Of a stretch of 64,000 nucleotides of DNA, positions 41,238-51,472 are shown in pieces. The stretch spans positions 19,164 to 83,163 of the forward strand of contig JAVHYF010000007.1 of the NCBI GenBank assembly GCA_031119205.1, in the 5' to 3' direction. The notes under the pieces were generated by a model. It was not told the origin of the DNA. It did no database searches and saw nothing but the letters and a program-made list of their open reading frames with translations. This stretch comes from Moraxellaceae bacterium (lineage in GTDB: Bacteria; Pseudomonadota; Gammaproteobacteria; Burkholderiales; Rhodocyclaceae). The position numbers and the translations under genes are program-made. Numbering within the stretch: position 1 is the stretch's first letter; each line of letters begins with the position of its first letter.

Positions 41238-42310
41238 GGGTTCTGCAGGAGTTGCGTCAGGGCGGTGACCGTCATCGGTCGTTTGAAGCTGTGCCAGAAC
41301 TGCCAGCCCGGCGTGCGCACGGCACGTACTTCCAGCAGGCTGCGCTCGGAGGGGGCGATCAAGTCCAGCGCGGCGATGCGTCCGTCCTGCAAGGACTGCC
41401 AGAGGGGCTGCAGCAACCCGGCGTCCAGTGCGCGCAGGGCGGCGGCCCAGCCATCGATTTCGCGTGACAGGGCGGCGCGATAGAGGCGGTCGTCCAGCCA
41501 CCAGGTGTGACCATGCTTGCCGTGGGCAGGGCTGCGCGCTGTGGCTTCGTCCAGCCACAGCGCCCGACTGCGGCGGGCCAGACCGCGCAGCAAGGGGTCG
41601 TTGCCGACCAGCGTATCGGCCGGCGCAGTGAGTTGCGTCTGGGCCTCGACGTCGCTCTCACCCCACAGCCAGATGGCGTTCAACGCGGGCTGCCGTGCAT
41701 CCAGGCGTGGCTGGTTGACCGGGTGGTTGTGCAGGATGACCTGTGCCTCGTTGCCGACGCGCGCCCAGTCGCGGGCACGCTCGCCCTTGGGTGGAAACAG
41801 CGCAACCGGCCTGCCTGCCACGTCTTCCAGTGTGCAGAAGCGCGCGGCAACGGGCGCAGACGTGCGCAGATACCAGCGGGCCGGGCTGACCGCCTCGAAT
41901 CGACCGGCGTCGCCGAGCTCTTCGTTGAGCGCAGCAACCAGCGCGCGGGCCTCCTCGGCACGGATCTCCAGCGCATCCGGGCCAGTGGCTAGGAAAGCGT
42001 TGCGCATGAAGTTCAGCGAGATCGGGTCTGCGCACAGCCACTGGCCGTCCTCATCAGGCGGAATGTCCGGGGTGTCGTCTTCGCCGAGCCGGCGCAGTGC
42101 CGCGATCGGCAACCTGTCCGTGCCGAACTGGCTGGCCAGCCAGTTTCCGAAGGGGCGGGCAGTGCTGAAGAGCGCCGGGTGGCGGCCGAGCAGGGCGCGC
42201 AGGCCGGGAAGCTCGTCAGCCGTGAATGGCGAGTCGGGCAGGGCCTGCGGCCAGACGAGGCCGGGCAGCACGCAGGTGATTCGGGCGCGGGGGGCAGAGG
42301 GGGAAGTCAT
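41234..42310 (-). CDS. Conserved protein of unknown function upstream of recJ
   Basis: 358 residues from ATG 42310; much longer open frames around it are antisense to lolC and rejected. Notable conserved-looking stretches: CVLPGLVWPQALPDSPF at the start, WLCADPISLNFMRNAFLATGPDALEI, ILHNHPVNQPRLDARQPALNAIWLWGES and HTWWLDDRLYRAAL. The layout recalls uncharacterised proteins annotated as phosphoglycerate-mutase-like in betaproteobacteria, also beside recJ, but no catalytic Ser/metal set is obvious. Stop and recJ start overlap (ATGA), implying coupling. Confidence 0.75.
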   Translation of the reverse strand: MTSPSAPRARITCVLPGLVWPQALPDSPFTADELPGLRALLGRHPALFSTARPFGNWLASQFGTDRLPIAALRRLGEDDTPDIPPDEDGQWLCADPISLNFMRNAFLATGPDALEIRAEEARALVAALNEELGDAGRFEAVSPARWYLRTSAPVAARFCTLEDVAGRPVALFPPKGERARDWARVGNEAQVILHNHPVNQPRLDARQPALNAIWLWGESDVEAQTQLTAPADTLVGNDPLLRGLARRSRALWLDEATARSPAHGKHGHTWWLDDRLYRAALSREIDGWAAALRALDAGLLQPLWQSLQDGRIAALDLIAPSERSLLEVRAVRTPGWQFWHSFKRPMTVTALTQLLQNP

Positions 42311-42427
42311 GGGTTCCGACAGGCGCGAGCGGCGGTCGGCGATGGCCGTCGGAGCGGCTTCCCGGCGCTGCGCCGGGAAGCAATCTCCTGTCTCGCGGAG
42401 GCTTGGCAGTGTAGCATCCAGCCCGCT

Positions 42428-43670
42428 ATGACTTTCGAACTCGCAGTCGGCCTGCGCTACGTACGCGCCAGGCGCCGCAACCGTACCGGGGGCGGCTTCA
42501 TTTCTTTCATTTCCTTCGTGTCCATGGCCGGCATCGCGCTGGGCGTCGCTGCGCTCATCGTCGTGCTGTCGGTCATGAACGGCTTCCAGGAGGAATTGCG
42601 CGCGCGCATCCTCGGCGTGGCCTCGCACGTGCAGATCCAGGCCTTCCAGGGCCAGCTGACCGACTGGCCGCGCTACGTGGACATCGCCACCAAGCGCAAG
42701 GACGTGGTCGCCGCCGCTCCCTTCGTGCAGGAGCAGGCCATGTTCTCGCTGGACAGCGCGGTGCGCGGCAGTGTGGTGCGTGGCATCGAACCGGCGCTGG
42801 AAGACAAGGTGGCGGACTTCGCCAAGCACATGAAGGTCGGCAAGCTGGAAGACCTGCGCCCGGGCGAGTTCGGCGTGGTGCTGGGCATCGAACTGGCGCG
42901 CGCCCTGGGCGTGCAGTACGGCGACAAAGTGACGCTGATTGCGCCGCAGGGCCTGGTGACGCCGGCGGCCGTGCTGCCGCGGGTCAAGCAGTTCAAGGTG
43001 GTCGGCGTGTTCGAAGCCGGCATGTACGAATACGACGTGGGCCTGGCGCTGATCCACCTGCAGGACGCCCAGACCCTGTACCGGCTGGATGGTGTGTCCG
43101 GCGTGCGCCTGAAACTGACCGACCTCTTCGATGCGCGTCGCGTGGCGATGGAGCTGGGCAGCGTGATTCCGGCCGAGGCCTACGCCAGCGACTGGACGCA
43201 GAGCCACGCCAACTTCTTCCGTGCCGTGCAGATCGAAAAGCGCGTGATGTCCATCATCCTGTCGCTGATCGTCGCGGTGGCGGCCTTCAACATCGTGTCT
43301 GCGTTGGTGATGGCGGTGCAGGACAAGCGGGCGGACATTGCCATCCTGCGTACCCTGGGCGCCAGTCCGCGTTCGGTGATGAGCATCTTCGTCATCCAGG
43401 GTGCCTTGATGGGGCTGATCGGCCTGGGCATCGGCGTCACGCTGGGTGTGCTGCTGGCGCAGAACATCGATGTGGTGGTGCCCTTCATCGAACGTACCTT
43501 CGGCATCCAGTTCCTGGCCAAGGACGTCTATTACATATCTGACCTGCCGTCGAAGCTGGAGTGGAACGACGTGTCCTTCGTGGTTATCGTCGCTTTCGTG
43601 CTGACCCTGGTCGCGACGCTGTACCCCAGCTGGCGCGCCTCGCGCATCAACCCCGCGGAGGCCCTGCGCT

Positions 43671-43678
<8 letters not shown>
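42428..43678 (+). CDS. lolC: Lipoprotein-releasing ABC transporter permease LolC/LolE
   Basis: 416 residues. N-terminal [16 protein letters not shown] and [37 protein letters not shown] are classic for LolC/E; the FtsX-like C-terminal part has [43 protein letters not shown] and [17 protein letters not shown]. Four spans with a large periplasmic domain. With LolD it extracts outer-membrane lipoproteins from the inner membrane and passes them to LolA. The single gene suggests a LolC2D2-type (LolF) complex. Confidence 0.95.
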
Positions 43679-44381
<703 letters not shown>

Positions 44382-44436
44382 CCCCGATCGGCCATTGCCC
44401 GCAGCGCAAGCATTGGTGCGGCTCTCCGCCGAATGA

Positions 44437-44459
44437 CGATGCCCCGTAACGGGGCGTCG
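44437..44459. terminator. Hairpin after lolD
   Basis: CGATGCCCC (44437-44445) and GGGGCGTCG (44451-44459) pair (one G-T) around GTAAC. It sits 56 bases after the lolD stop and just upstream of the receptor promoter, with no T-run; a likely transcript boundary. Confidence 0.5.
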
Positions 44460-44478
44460 CATGCGCCAGACTGGAGCC

Positions 44479-44505
44479 TCAAGTCGAAGGTTTCTCTCCC
44501 GATAA
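44479..44505 (+). promoter_or_regulatory. Sigma-28 (FliA)-type promoter of the chemotaxis receptor
   Basis: TCAAGTCG (44479-44486), 11 bases, then CCCGATAA (44498-44505). Compared with the FliA consensus TAAAGTTT-N11-GCCGATAA this matches 5 of 8 and 7 of 8 with exact spacing. Transcription would start about 10 bases on, leaving a ~42-base leader. Consistent with flagellar-class expression. Confidence 0.65.
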
Positions 44506-44556
44506 CAGCCGAGGTAACTGTGAAAAACTGCTTCACGCCCTCAACGGAGAGATGCT

Positions 44557-46587
44557 TTGTCAAACATCCTGCTGGCGCCCGCCACGCGCCTGATGGCTCG
44601 CCTGAGCTATCCAGCGAAGTTCGCCCTCATCAGCGCGTCCGCGCTGCTCGTCATTGCCTGGCTGGCGGCCAGCCATCTCGGCGCAACCATTGAATCGGCC
44701 AGCGTCGCCAGCCGCGAGCTGGAAGGCGTGCAGACCCTGCAGCCGGCCCTGAAAGCGGTCACGCTGATCCAGCAGCACCGGGGCATGACCTCCGCCGCGC
44801 TGGGCGGTGATGCCGCGATGCAAGGCCAGCTGGCCGCCAAGGCCGGCGAGGTGAGCAACGCCCTGTCGGGCATCGACGATGAACTGAAGCGCCACAGCTA
44901 CGACGCCGCCACACGGGATTTGTGGCGCAAGGTGGGCGAGAGCTGGAGTGCCTTGCGGACGGATGGCGCCAAGCTGGGCCAGGCCGAGAACTTCGCCGCG
45001 CATACCCGGCTGGTCGACATGGTGCTGCGCTTCGTCGGCAAGGTGGCGGACGACTCCGGCCTGTCGCTGGACCCCGAGGCGAACACCTACTACCTGATCA
45101 TGCTGAGCAGCAGCACCGGCCCCGCCCTGGCAGAGCGCCTGGGGCGCCTGCGCGGCATGGGCGCCGGCATCCTGGCGCGCAAGGAGTTGCCCGACATGGT
45201 GAAAACCGAAGTCCTGCGCAACATGGGTGAGCTGGATGCCTTCTACGGCACGCTGAGCGACCAGATCGCACTGGCGGAAGGCGCTGACCCCGAGCTCGCC
45301 GGGAAGCTGGAAGAGCTGCACAAGGCATTGCAGGCGGAAATCACCAGCGTGCGTGACACGGTGCAGATGGAAGTCCTCGACCAGCGTTTCCTGATGGCGC
45401 CGCCGGAATACTTCGCGCTGGCCAGCAAGCCGATCGCGCGGCTGGTGAAGGACGTCGACGAAACCTTCATCCCTGCCATCTCGCAACGGCTGGACGCAAG
45501 GGCGAGGGCGGGGCAGATGCGGGTCGTGTTCGAAGCTGCGCTGATGGCCGTTGTCATCGGCGTACTCGCATGGTTGCAGCTCGGGTTCTTCACTGCGGTG
45601 AAACGCTCGGTCCATGAATTGTCCGAAGGCGCGGACCAGCTTGCTGGCGGTAACCTGTCCTTCCGCATCCGTTTCTCCGCGAAGGACGAACTGAGCCAGG
45701 TGGCAAACCGCTTCAACGCCATGGCGGATTCGGTTGCGGCCAGCATCGGTGCGACGCAACGCTCGGCCCAGGGCGTTGCGCAGGCAGCGCATGCACTGGC
45801 CGACACCTCGGCCCGTATCGCCAGCAGTTCCTCGGCACAGAGCAGTGCGGCAGCGAGCATGGCCGCCGCGGTGGAGGAGCTGACCGTCAGCATCGGCGAG
45901 ATCGGCAACAATGCGCACGCGGCGGAATCGAACTCCATCCAGAACCGCGACCTGTCCACTGAAGGCACGACCGTCGTCGGTGAGTCGGTGGCCGAGATCG
46001 AGCATATCGCCCAGGTCGTCGGTGACTCCGCCCAGGCCATCGAGGCACTGGGGCAGCAGTCACAACGTATCAACGAGATCGTGAGCGTGATCCGCGAGAT
46101 TGCGGATCAGACCAATCTGCTGGCGTTGAATGCGGCCATCGAGGCAGCACGTGCCGGCGAGCAAGGCCGGGGCTTCGCGGTAGTGGCCGACGAAGTACGC
46201 AAGCTGGCCGAGCGTACCGGCAAGGCCACCGAGGAGATCGGCAGTGTGGTGACGGGTGTGCGTGAAGGTACGCAGCGCGCGGTGGAAGCCATGCAGGAAG
46301 GCGTTGCCCACGTGCGCAGCGGCGTCGAGAAAACCCTGCGCGCAGGCAATGCCATGCAGCGCATCCAGGAGGGCGCGCAGACCGTCACCCATGCCGTGCG
46401 CGACATTTCGGTGGCGATCAGCGAACAGAACGCCGCAGCGACCTCCATATCGCAGAGCGTAGAGCGCGTGGCGCAGATGGCCGAGGAGAACGATGCGGCG
46501 ATTTCGCAGGCGTCGGCCACCGCACAGCAACTCACCAGTCTGTCGAACGAACTGCAGGCGGCGGTTGCGCGCTTCCGCCTGCGCTGA
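44557..46587 (+). CDS. Methyl-accepting chemotaxis protein
   Basis: 676 residues from a TTG start: GGAGAG lies just upstream and the nearby ATG (44552) is in another frame. Domains: membrane span about 22-44, periplasmic sensor to about 320 beginning [24 protein letters not shown] (reminiscent of NIT/4-helix sensors), second span about 322-345, HAMP ([19 protein letters not shown]), and signalling domain with the hairpin [21 protein letters not shown] / [18 protein letters not shown] near 508-551. No CheR-tethering pentapeptide at the C-terminus. It should report an unidentified ligand to CheA. Confidence 0.93.
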   Translation: MSNILLAPATRLMARLSYPAKFALISASALLVIAWLAASHLGATIESASVASRELEGVQTLQPALKAVTLIQQHRGMTSAALGGDAAMQGQLAAKAGEVSNALSGIDDELKRHSYDAATRDLWRKVGESWSALRTDGAKLGQAENFAAHTRLVDMVLRFVGKVADDSGLSLDPEANTYYLIMLSSSTGPALAERLGRLRGMGAGILARKELPDMVKTEVLRNMGELDAFYGTLSDQIALAEGADPELAGKLEELHKALQAEITSVRDTVQMEVLDQRFLMAPPEYFALASKPIARLVKDVDETFIPAISQRLDARARAGQMRVVFEAALMAVVIGVLAWLQLGFFTAVKRSVHELSEGADQLAGGNLSFRIRFSAKDELSQVANRFNAMADSVAASIGATQRSAQGVAQAAHALADTSARIASSSSAQSSAAASMAAAVEELTVSIGEIGNNAHAAESNSIQNRDLSTEGTTVVGESVAEIEHIAQVVGDSAQAIEALGQQSQRINEIVSVIREIADQTNLLALNAAIEAARAGEQGRGFAVVADEVRKLAERTGKATEEIGSVVTGVREGTQRAVEAMQEGVAHVRSGVEKTLRAGNAMQRIQEGAQTVTHAVRDISVAISEQNAAATSISQSVERVAQMAEENDAAISQASATAQQLTSLSNELQAAVARFRLR

Positions 46588-46634
46588 CTAGTTCCGGACG
46601 CAGGGACAGCTTGAAGCAGCGCTGAAGAAAGCAG

Positions 46635-46666
46635 GGGGCAGGGAGTGGATCTCCCTGCCCCTTTTT
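46635..46666 (+). terminator. Rho-independent terminator after the chemotaxis receptor
   Basis: GGGGCAGGGAG (46635-46645) and CTCCCTGCCCC (46651-46661) form a perfect 11-bp stem with a 5-base loop, followed by TTTTT. Textbook intrinsic terminator 47 bases after the stop. Confidence 0.92.
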
Positions 46667-46681
46667 GCGTTTCTCTCCGGC

Positions 46682-47371
46682 TCAGTCGCCGAAGATGCCG
46701 TACCAGCCGAAGCCGGCCGTGTAACGGGTCGAGTCATCGACGCCGGCATCGCGACCGGCCGTGAGGTCGAGGCCGAATTTCTCCGGAATCACCCAGAAGC
46801 GCAAGCCGATGTTCTGTGTGGCCGGGCTGCGTTGCGTGCCCAGCACTTCTGCGAAAAACAGCCAGCGCTCATGCGGCGTCCACACCAGTGCCGCATTGCC
46901 GGTGCCGTTGGTCTTGCCGTCGATGTAGTTCCGCGCCGCGCCGAGATTGAGATGGGCAGTCCAGCTTGGCGCGATGTCCCAGGTCATGATCGCGAAGGCG
47001 CCACCTTCCGATCCGCGCCAGTCATCCGGCTCGGCCTTCACGCGACCGTAGAAGGCTTTGGCGCCGAACTTGAGCGGCCCCCATGCCAGTTGGCCGGGCA
47101 CCCATTTCAGCGCGATGGCGCCGTCCTTGGCGACGAGTCCGGATTCGCTGCTGCGCGCGTACTCAAGGCCGAGTTCGAAGTCTCCGATGCCACAGGCGGG
47201 TGACACCGTCCAGCCGTGGAAGTGGTCGCCGTCTTCAGCCCAGCCTTCAAGCTGGCATTGCCTGTCGCCGGCGGTACCGGCATCGTCCGTGCCGAGCGGT
47301 CGTCCTGCGTGGGCGGAAAGGCTGGTCAACATCAGGCCTGCAAGCATTGCAGCGGACAGCGTCGTACGCAT
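46682..47371 (-). CDS. Exported protein, probable outer-membrane beta-barrel
   Basis: 229 residues with a signal peptide (MRTTLSAAMLAGLMLTSLSAHA, cleavage near residue 22) and a mature start RPLGTDDAGTAGD. The rest alternates polar and hydrophobic residues with frequent aromatic pairs and turns (SWTAHLNLGAARNYIDG, ERWLFFAEVLG, IGLRFWVIPEKFGLDL) and ends in GFGWYGIFGD, as in small barrels. No function recognised. It is convergent with the receptor gene. Confidence 0.72.
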   Translation of the reverse strand: MRTTLSAAMLAGLMLTSLSAHAGRPLGTDDAGTAGDRQCQLEGWAEDGDHFHGWTVSPACGIGDFELGLEYARSSESGLVAKDGAIALKWVPGQLAWGPLKFGAKAFYGRVKAEPDDWRGSEGGAFAIMTWDIAPSWTAHLNLGAARNYIDGKTNGTGNAALVWTPHERWLFFAEVLGTQRSPATQNIGLRFWVIPEKFGLDLTAGRDAGVDDSTRYTAGFGWYGIFGD

Positions 47372-47482
47372 GGCTCTCTCCGGTGAGGCGGTTGCTGCAG
47401 TCTATGCCATGGGAATGGAAGGGGCCAGCCCGGCTTTCCGCAGGCGCTTTCCGTATGTCCTCAGTGCGCGTAGTGCACGTGC

Positions 47483-48034
47483 TCAATGACCGCGCGCAGC
47501 GCGCGCCTGCTTGCGCTTGCGCAGTGCCCGCACGAGGTAGATGCGCCAACCAAGGTTGACCACCACGTAGCCCGTCACGGCGAGAAGGCCGGCGAGCATC
47601 ACGAGACCGACCGCGAGTGGCGCGCCGAGGCTGATCACCCAGTCCCCGATGGCCTGGAACCACTGCACAAGCTCCAGTTCGCCGCGCTCCGGCGGGTGCG
47701 TGAAGCCTTTGCCTCCGTCATCGATGACCAGTGCGCCGAGTTGGTAGGCCAGCAGGTACAGCGGCACGATGGTGAGCGGGTTGGAGAACAGCGTGCACAC
47801 CAGTGCGAGTGGCAGATTGACCTTGAAGATCGCGCAGAGGATAGCCGCGCCCAGCATCTGCAAAGGGCCGGGGATCAATCCGCAGAACAGGCCGACCGCG
47901 ACACCGCCGGCAGCGGAGTGCCGGTTCAGGTGCCACAGACGGGGATGGAGGATGCTGCTGCCGAGGAATCGACTCCAGGCCTGGTCCTGCAGCTTCTCGG
48001 GGGAGGGAAGATAGGGGCGGAGCAGCTTGCGCAT
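47483..48034 (-). CDS. DUF2062 membrane protein
   Basis: 183 residues from ATG 48034; the frame is open to 48328 but the N-terminal extension lacks family similarity. DUF2062 features: HPRLWHLNRHSAAGGVAVGLFCGLIPGPLQMLGA, NLPLALVCTLFSNPLTIVPLYLLAYQLG (conserved NP), two further C-terminal spans, and a basic tail RALRKRKQARAARGH. Family function unknown. Next to comEC on the opposite strand, a frequent betaproteobacterial arrangement. Confidence 0.87.
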   Translation of the reverse strand: MRKLLRPYLPSPEKLQDQAWSRFLGSSILHPRLWHLNRHSAAGGVAVGLFCGLIPGPLQMLGAAILCAIFKVNLPLALVCTLFSNPLTIVPLYLLAYQLGALVIDDGGKGFTHPPERGELELVQWFQAIGDWVISLGAPLAVGLVMLAGLLAVTGYVVVNLGWRIYLVRALRKRKQARAARGH

Positions 48035-48186
48035 GGTGGGGCATCTTACCCCTAACCCTTCGGGTGCCCCCAAACCCCAGGGTGCGCCCAAACGCTCGGA
48101 TGTCCCTTGACCGATGACGTGCTTGCGCGGCACGCACCCTTGGGGCAGGCCGTCTGGCTGGATCTGGGCGCGTGCTCTAATGCGCC

Positions 48187-50535
48187 ATGCTCTTCCTGAC
48201 CCTGGGGTTCGCGCTCGGCGTCGCCTTGTGCCAGCAGCAGGCGGCACTGGCGCCGTCATGGCCTGCCCTGTGTGGCATGGCGCTGGCGGGCGTCGCGGCC
48301 TGGTGGCTCCGTTCCCGCCCGCATGCATTTGCCATCATGCTGGTGGTGTTCGGTTCGTGTGCGGGCTTCGGCTGGGCGAACTGGCGTGCCGTCGAACGAC
48401 TGGCCGGCGGCTTGCCACAAGCGCTGGAGGGGCAGGATCTCACGGTCACCGGCTACATCGCCGATCTGCCGCAGCAGACCGAGCGCGGCTGGCGTTTCGT
48501 GTTGCGGACCGAGGCGACGTCAGAAGGTGTGCCGGCCGGCGTGCCCGCGCGCTTGTTGCTGTCCTGGTATGCGCAGGCGGGCGGCACTACCCCGGTGTTG
48601 CGCGCCGGTGAGCGCTGGCAACTGCGTGTACGGCTGCGGCGCCCGCATGGCAACCTCAACCCGCACGGCTTCGACTATGAGGCCTGGCTGTTCGAACGGA
48701 ACATCCGGGCGGTGGGCTACGTGCGGGCTGGCGACAACCACCTGCTTGCAGCGCGAGCCGAGGGGCTGGCCCCGGCCTTGCAGGCGATCCGCCAGTCGGT
48801 GCGCGACCGCTTTCAGCGCGCCTTGCCCGACGGACAGTGGCGGGGCGTCCTGTCGGCGCTGGCCGTGGGTGACCAGGGCGCGGTGCCTGCAAGCCAGTGG
48901 GAGCTGTTCGCCCGCACCGGCGTTACGCACCTAATGTCGATATCCGGTTTGCATGTCACGCTGATCGCCGCGCTGGTGGGTTTGATGGCAGGCTCTGTTT
49001 GGCGACGCGTGGCGCGTCTGTGTCTGTTGCAGCCGGCCCAGCGCATCACGGTACTGGCCGGTGCCATGGCGGCCATGTGCTACGTGGCGCTGGCGGGCTT
49101 CGGCGTGCCGGCACAGCGCACGCTGTACATGCTGCTGCTGGCCGCGCTGGCACTGTGGCTGCGCAGGCGTGGCGGCGTGTCCTTCGCGCTGGCCTGCGCC
49201 TTGATGCTGGTCTTGCTGATCGATCCCTGGGCGGTCCTGTCGGCAGGCTTCTGGCTGTCCTTCGGCGCGGTGGCGGCATTGCTGGTGGTTGCCAGGAGCA
49301 GTGGCGAGGAGGCTGTGGTGGATGGCGTCGCTGCGAGACTGCGCTGGCGTGCTGGTCAGTGGCTGCACGCGCAATGGGCCATCACCCTGCTGACGCTGCC
49401 CTTGTTGCTGGGGCTGTTCCAGCAGTTCTCGCTGGTATCACCGTTCGCCAACCTCGTCGCGATACCGGTTGTCAGCCTGCTGGTTACGCCGCTGGCGCTG
49501 ATGTTCGCGTTGCTGCCGTTGCCTCTGCTGGCCGAGATGGCCCATGGTCTGCTCTCTGTGCTGATGAAGCTGTTGCAGTGGCTCAGCGCTTTGCCGGTTG
49601 CGAACTGGCAGCAGGCGGCGCCTCCTGGCTGGCTGGTGGCGCTGTGCGTGCTGGCCGCCTTGTTCGCACTGCTACCGCGGGGTATTCCGGGTCGCTGGAC
49701 CGGATTGCTGTGTTTCGTCCCGCTGCTAGGCTGGAGTCCGCCGCGTCCGCCGGTCGGCAGCTTCGAAGCCCGTGTTCTCGATGTGGGGCAGGGGCTTGCC
49801 GTGCATCTGCGCACCACGCAAGGCGACTGGCTGTTCGATACCGGCGCTCGCTGGAGCGAGGAGGCGGACAGCGGCGACCGCATCGTGCTGCCCTACCTGC
49901 GTGCAGTCGGCGCGCGGCAGCTGGACGGGCTCATCGTGTCGCATGACGACATCGACCATTCCGGTGGCGCGCTCAGCGTGCTGCAGGGCATGCCGGTGGG
50001 CTGGCTGAGCAGTTCGCTGCCGGGCGATCATGTCCTGCGCAGCGTCGCTGCGCGCCACTTCGACTGCCGGCGCGGTGAAGGCTGGCAGCGCGATGGTGTG
50101 CGCTTCAGTTTCCTGCATCCCGGTGCAGAGCAAGGAGGGAAGGACAACGACCGTTCCTGCGCGCTGAAGGTCTCGTCCGCGCACGGCAGCCTGTTGATCA
50201 CAGGTGACATCGAGGCCGCAGCCGAGCAGGATTTGCTGCGCGCAGAAGCAGAGCGCCTGCGTGCAGACGTGCTGGTAGTGCCGCATCATGGCAGCCGGAC
50301 ATCGTCGACCGAGGCCTTCGTGCACACCGTTGCGGCACGGCACGCGGTCTTCACCACGGGCTATCGCAACCGCTTCGGCCATCCCCATCCGCTGGTGGTT
50401 GAGCGCTACGCGGCGCAAGGCGCGGCAATATGGCGGTCGGATGCGCACGGCGCGCTCCATTTCCGGTTCGCCTCCTCGGGCCTGCAGGTGGATGCCATGC
50501 GCGTGGCCCGTCACCGCTACTGGCAAGGGCGGTAA
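48187..50535 (+). CDS. comEC: ComEC/Rec2 DNA-internalisation channel protein
   Basis: 782 residues. N-terminal spans and OB-fold (DUF4131 region, GQDLTVTGYIADLPQ), central competence domain with THLMSISGLHVTLIAALVG and many spans, and a C-terminal metallo-beta-lactamase-like domain: ARVLDVGQGLAVHL, LIVSHDDIDHSGGALSV, LLITGDIEAAAEQDLL and VVPHHGSRTSSTEAF. It carries transforming single-stranded DNA through the inner membrane; the C-terminal domain is a presumed nuclease. Full length, suggesting retained competence potential. Confidence 0.95.
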   Translation: MLFLTLGFALGVALCQQQAALAPSWPALCGMALAGVAAWWLRSRPHAFAIMLVVFGSCAGFGWANWRAVERLAGGLPQALEGQDLTVTGYIADLPQQTERGWRFVLRTEATSEGVPAGVPARLLLSWYAQAGGTTPVLRAGERWQLRVRLRRPHGNLNPHGFDYEAWLFERNIRAVGYVRAGDNHLLAARAEGLAPALQAIRQSVRDRFQRALPDGQWRGVLSALAVGDQGAVPASQWELFARTGVTHLMSISGLHVTLIAALVGLMAGSVWRRVARLCLLQPAQRITVLAGAMAAMCYVALAGFGVPAQRTLYMLLLAALALWLRRRGGVSFALACALMLVLLIDPWAVLSAGFWLSFGAVAALLVVARSSGEEAVVDGVAARLRWRAGQWLHAQWAITLLTLPLLLGLFQQFSLVSPFANLVAIPVVSLLVTPLALMFALLPLPLLAEMAHGLLSVLMKLLQWLSALPVANWQQAAPPGWLVALCVLAALFALLPRGIPGRWTGLLCFVPLLGWSPPRPPVGSFEARVLDVGQGLAVHLRTTQGDWLFDTGARWSEEADSGDRIVLPYLRAVGARQLDGLIVSHDDIDHSGGALSVLQGMPVGWLSSSLPGDHVLRSVAARHFDCRRGEGWQRDGVRFSFLHPGAEQGGKDNDRSCALKVSSAHGSLLITGDIEAAAEQDLLRAEAERLRADVLVVPHHGSRTSSTEAFVHTVAARHAVFTTGYRNRFGHPHPLVVERYAAQGAAIWRSDAHGALHFRFASSGLQVDAMRVARHRYWQGR

Positions 50536-50560
50536 CATTGGCCGATCCACGGAGAAGACC

Positions 50561-51472
50561 ATGACATTCTGGCGCGACAGGATTTCCAGTTGGCTCGGCC
50601 CTGCCCCGGCACAGCCCGGCATGCGCCGGCATTCGGTGCAGTGCGCGAGTCCCCTCGGATTGCATCGCATGTCCTATCTGGAGTGGGGTGACCCCCACAA
50701 CCCCCGGGTGCTGATGTGCGTGCATGGCTTGACGCGCAATGCGCGCGATTTCGACTTCCTGGCGCAGGCACTCAGTGCGCAGTACCGCATCGTGTGCCCG
50801 GACGTCGTGGGGCGCGGCGAGAGCGACTGGCTGAAGAGCCCGGTTGGCTACACCGTGCCGCAGTACGTCGCAGACATGGTGACCCTGATTGCGCGGCTGG
50901 ACGTGGAAAGTGTCGACTGGGTAGGCACCTCGATGGGCGGCTTGATCGGCATGGCGCTGGCGGCACAGGAGGGGACGCCGATCCGCAAGCTGGTGCTCAA
51001 TGATGTGGGGCCGGTGATCACGGCGGAATCACTGCGGCGCATCGGCGAATACGTCGGCCGCGCGCCGGAGTTTCCTTCACTGGAGGCAGCCGAGAGTTAC
51101 GTGCGCAAGGTGAGCGAATCGTTCGGCGAGCACAACGCGGCGCAATGGCGGCATCTCACCGAACACTCAGTGCAGGCCATCGGCAACCTGTTCCGCCTGC
51201 GCTACGACCCGGCCATCGGTGATGCTTTCCGCAGCACGCCCATGATCACCGACATGAGTCTGTGGCCGATCTACGACACCATCAAGTGTCCCACCCTGGT
51301 GATACGCGGCGCGCTGTCCGACCTGCTCACCGCCGAGACCTTCGCGGAGATGGCTCGCCGCGGGCCGATGGCGAAAGTGGTGGAGATTCCCGCAGTGGGA
51401 CACGCGCCCACGCTGTTCTCCAGCGAGCAGATCGCCGTCGTGCGTGACTTCCTGCTGGGAGGCACGGCATGA
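50561..51472 (+). CDS. Alpha/beta hydrolase
   Basis: 303 residues from ATG 50561 with GGAGA upstream; a longer in-frame reading only shadows comEC. Fold motifs: VLMCVHGLTRNARDFDFLA (oxyanion HG), PDVVGRGESDWL, nucleophile elbow WVGTSMGGLIGMALA, LVLNDVGPVI, acid region VIRGALSDLL and catalytic His in VPAVGHAP (seen as IPAVGHAPTLF). Substrate unknown. It overlaps the DUF599 gene by 4 bases. Confidence 0.88.
   Translation: MTFWRDRISSWLGPAPAQPGMRRHSVQCASPLGLHRMSYLEWGDPHNPRVLMCVHGLTRNARDFDFLAQALSAQYRIVCPDVVGRGESDWLKSPVGYTVPQYVADMVTLIARLDVESVDWVGTSMGGLIGMALAAQEGTPIRKLVLNDVGPVITAESLRRIGEYVGRAPEFPSLEAAESYVRKVSESFGEHNAAQWRHLTEHSVQAIGNLFRLRYDPAIGDAFRSTPMITDMSLWPIYDTIKCPTLVIRGALSDLLTAETFAEMARRGPMAKVVEIPAVGHAPTLFSSEQIAVVRDFLLGGTA

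Noticed and set aside
44382..44556. c-di-GMP riboswitch before the chemoreceptor
   Set aside because: No GEMM core could be aligned; the stretch is better explained by a hairpin and a FliA-type promoter.
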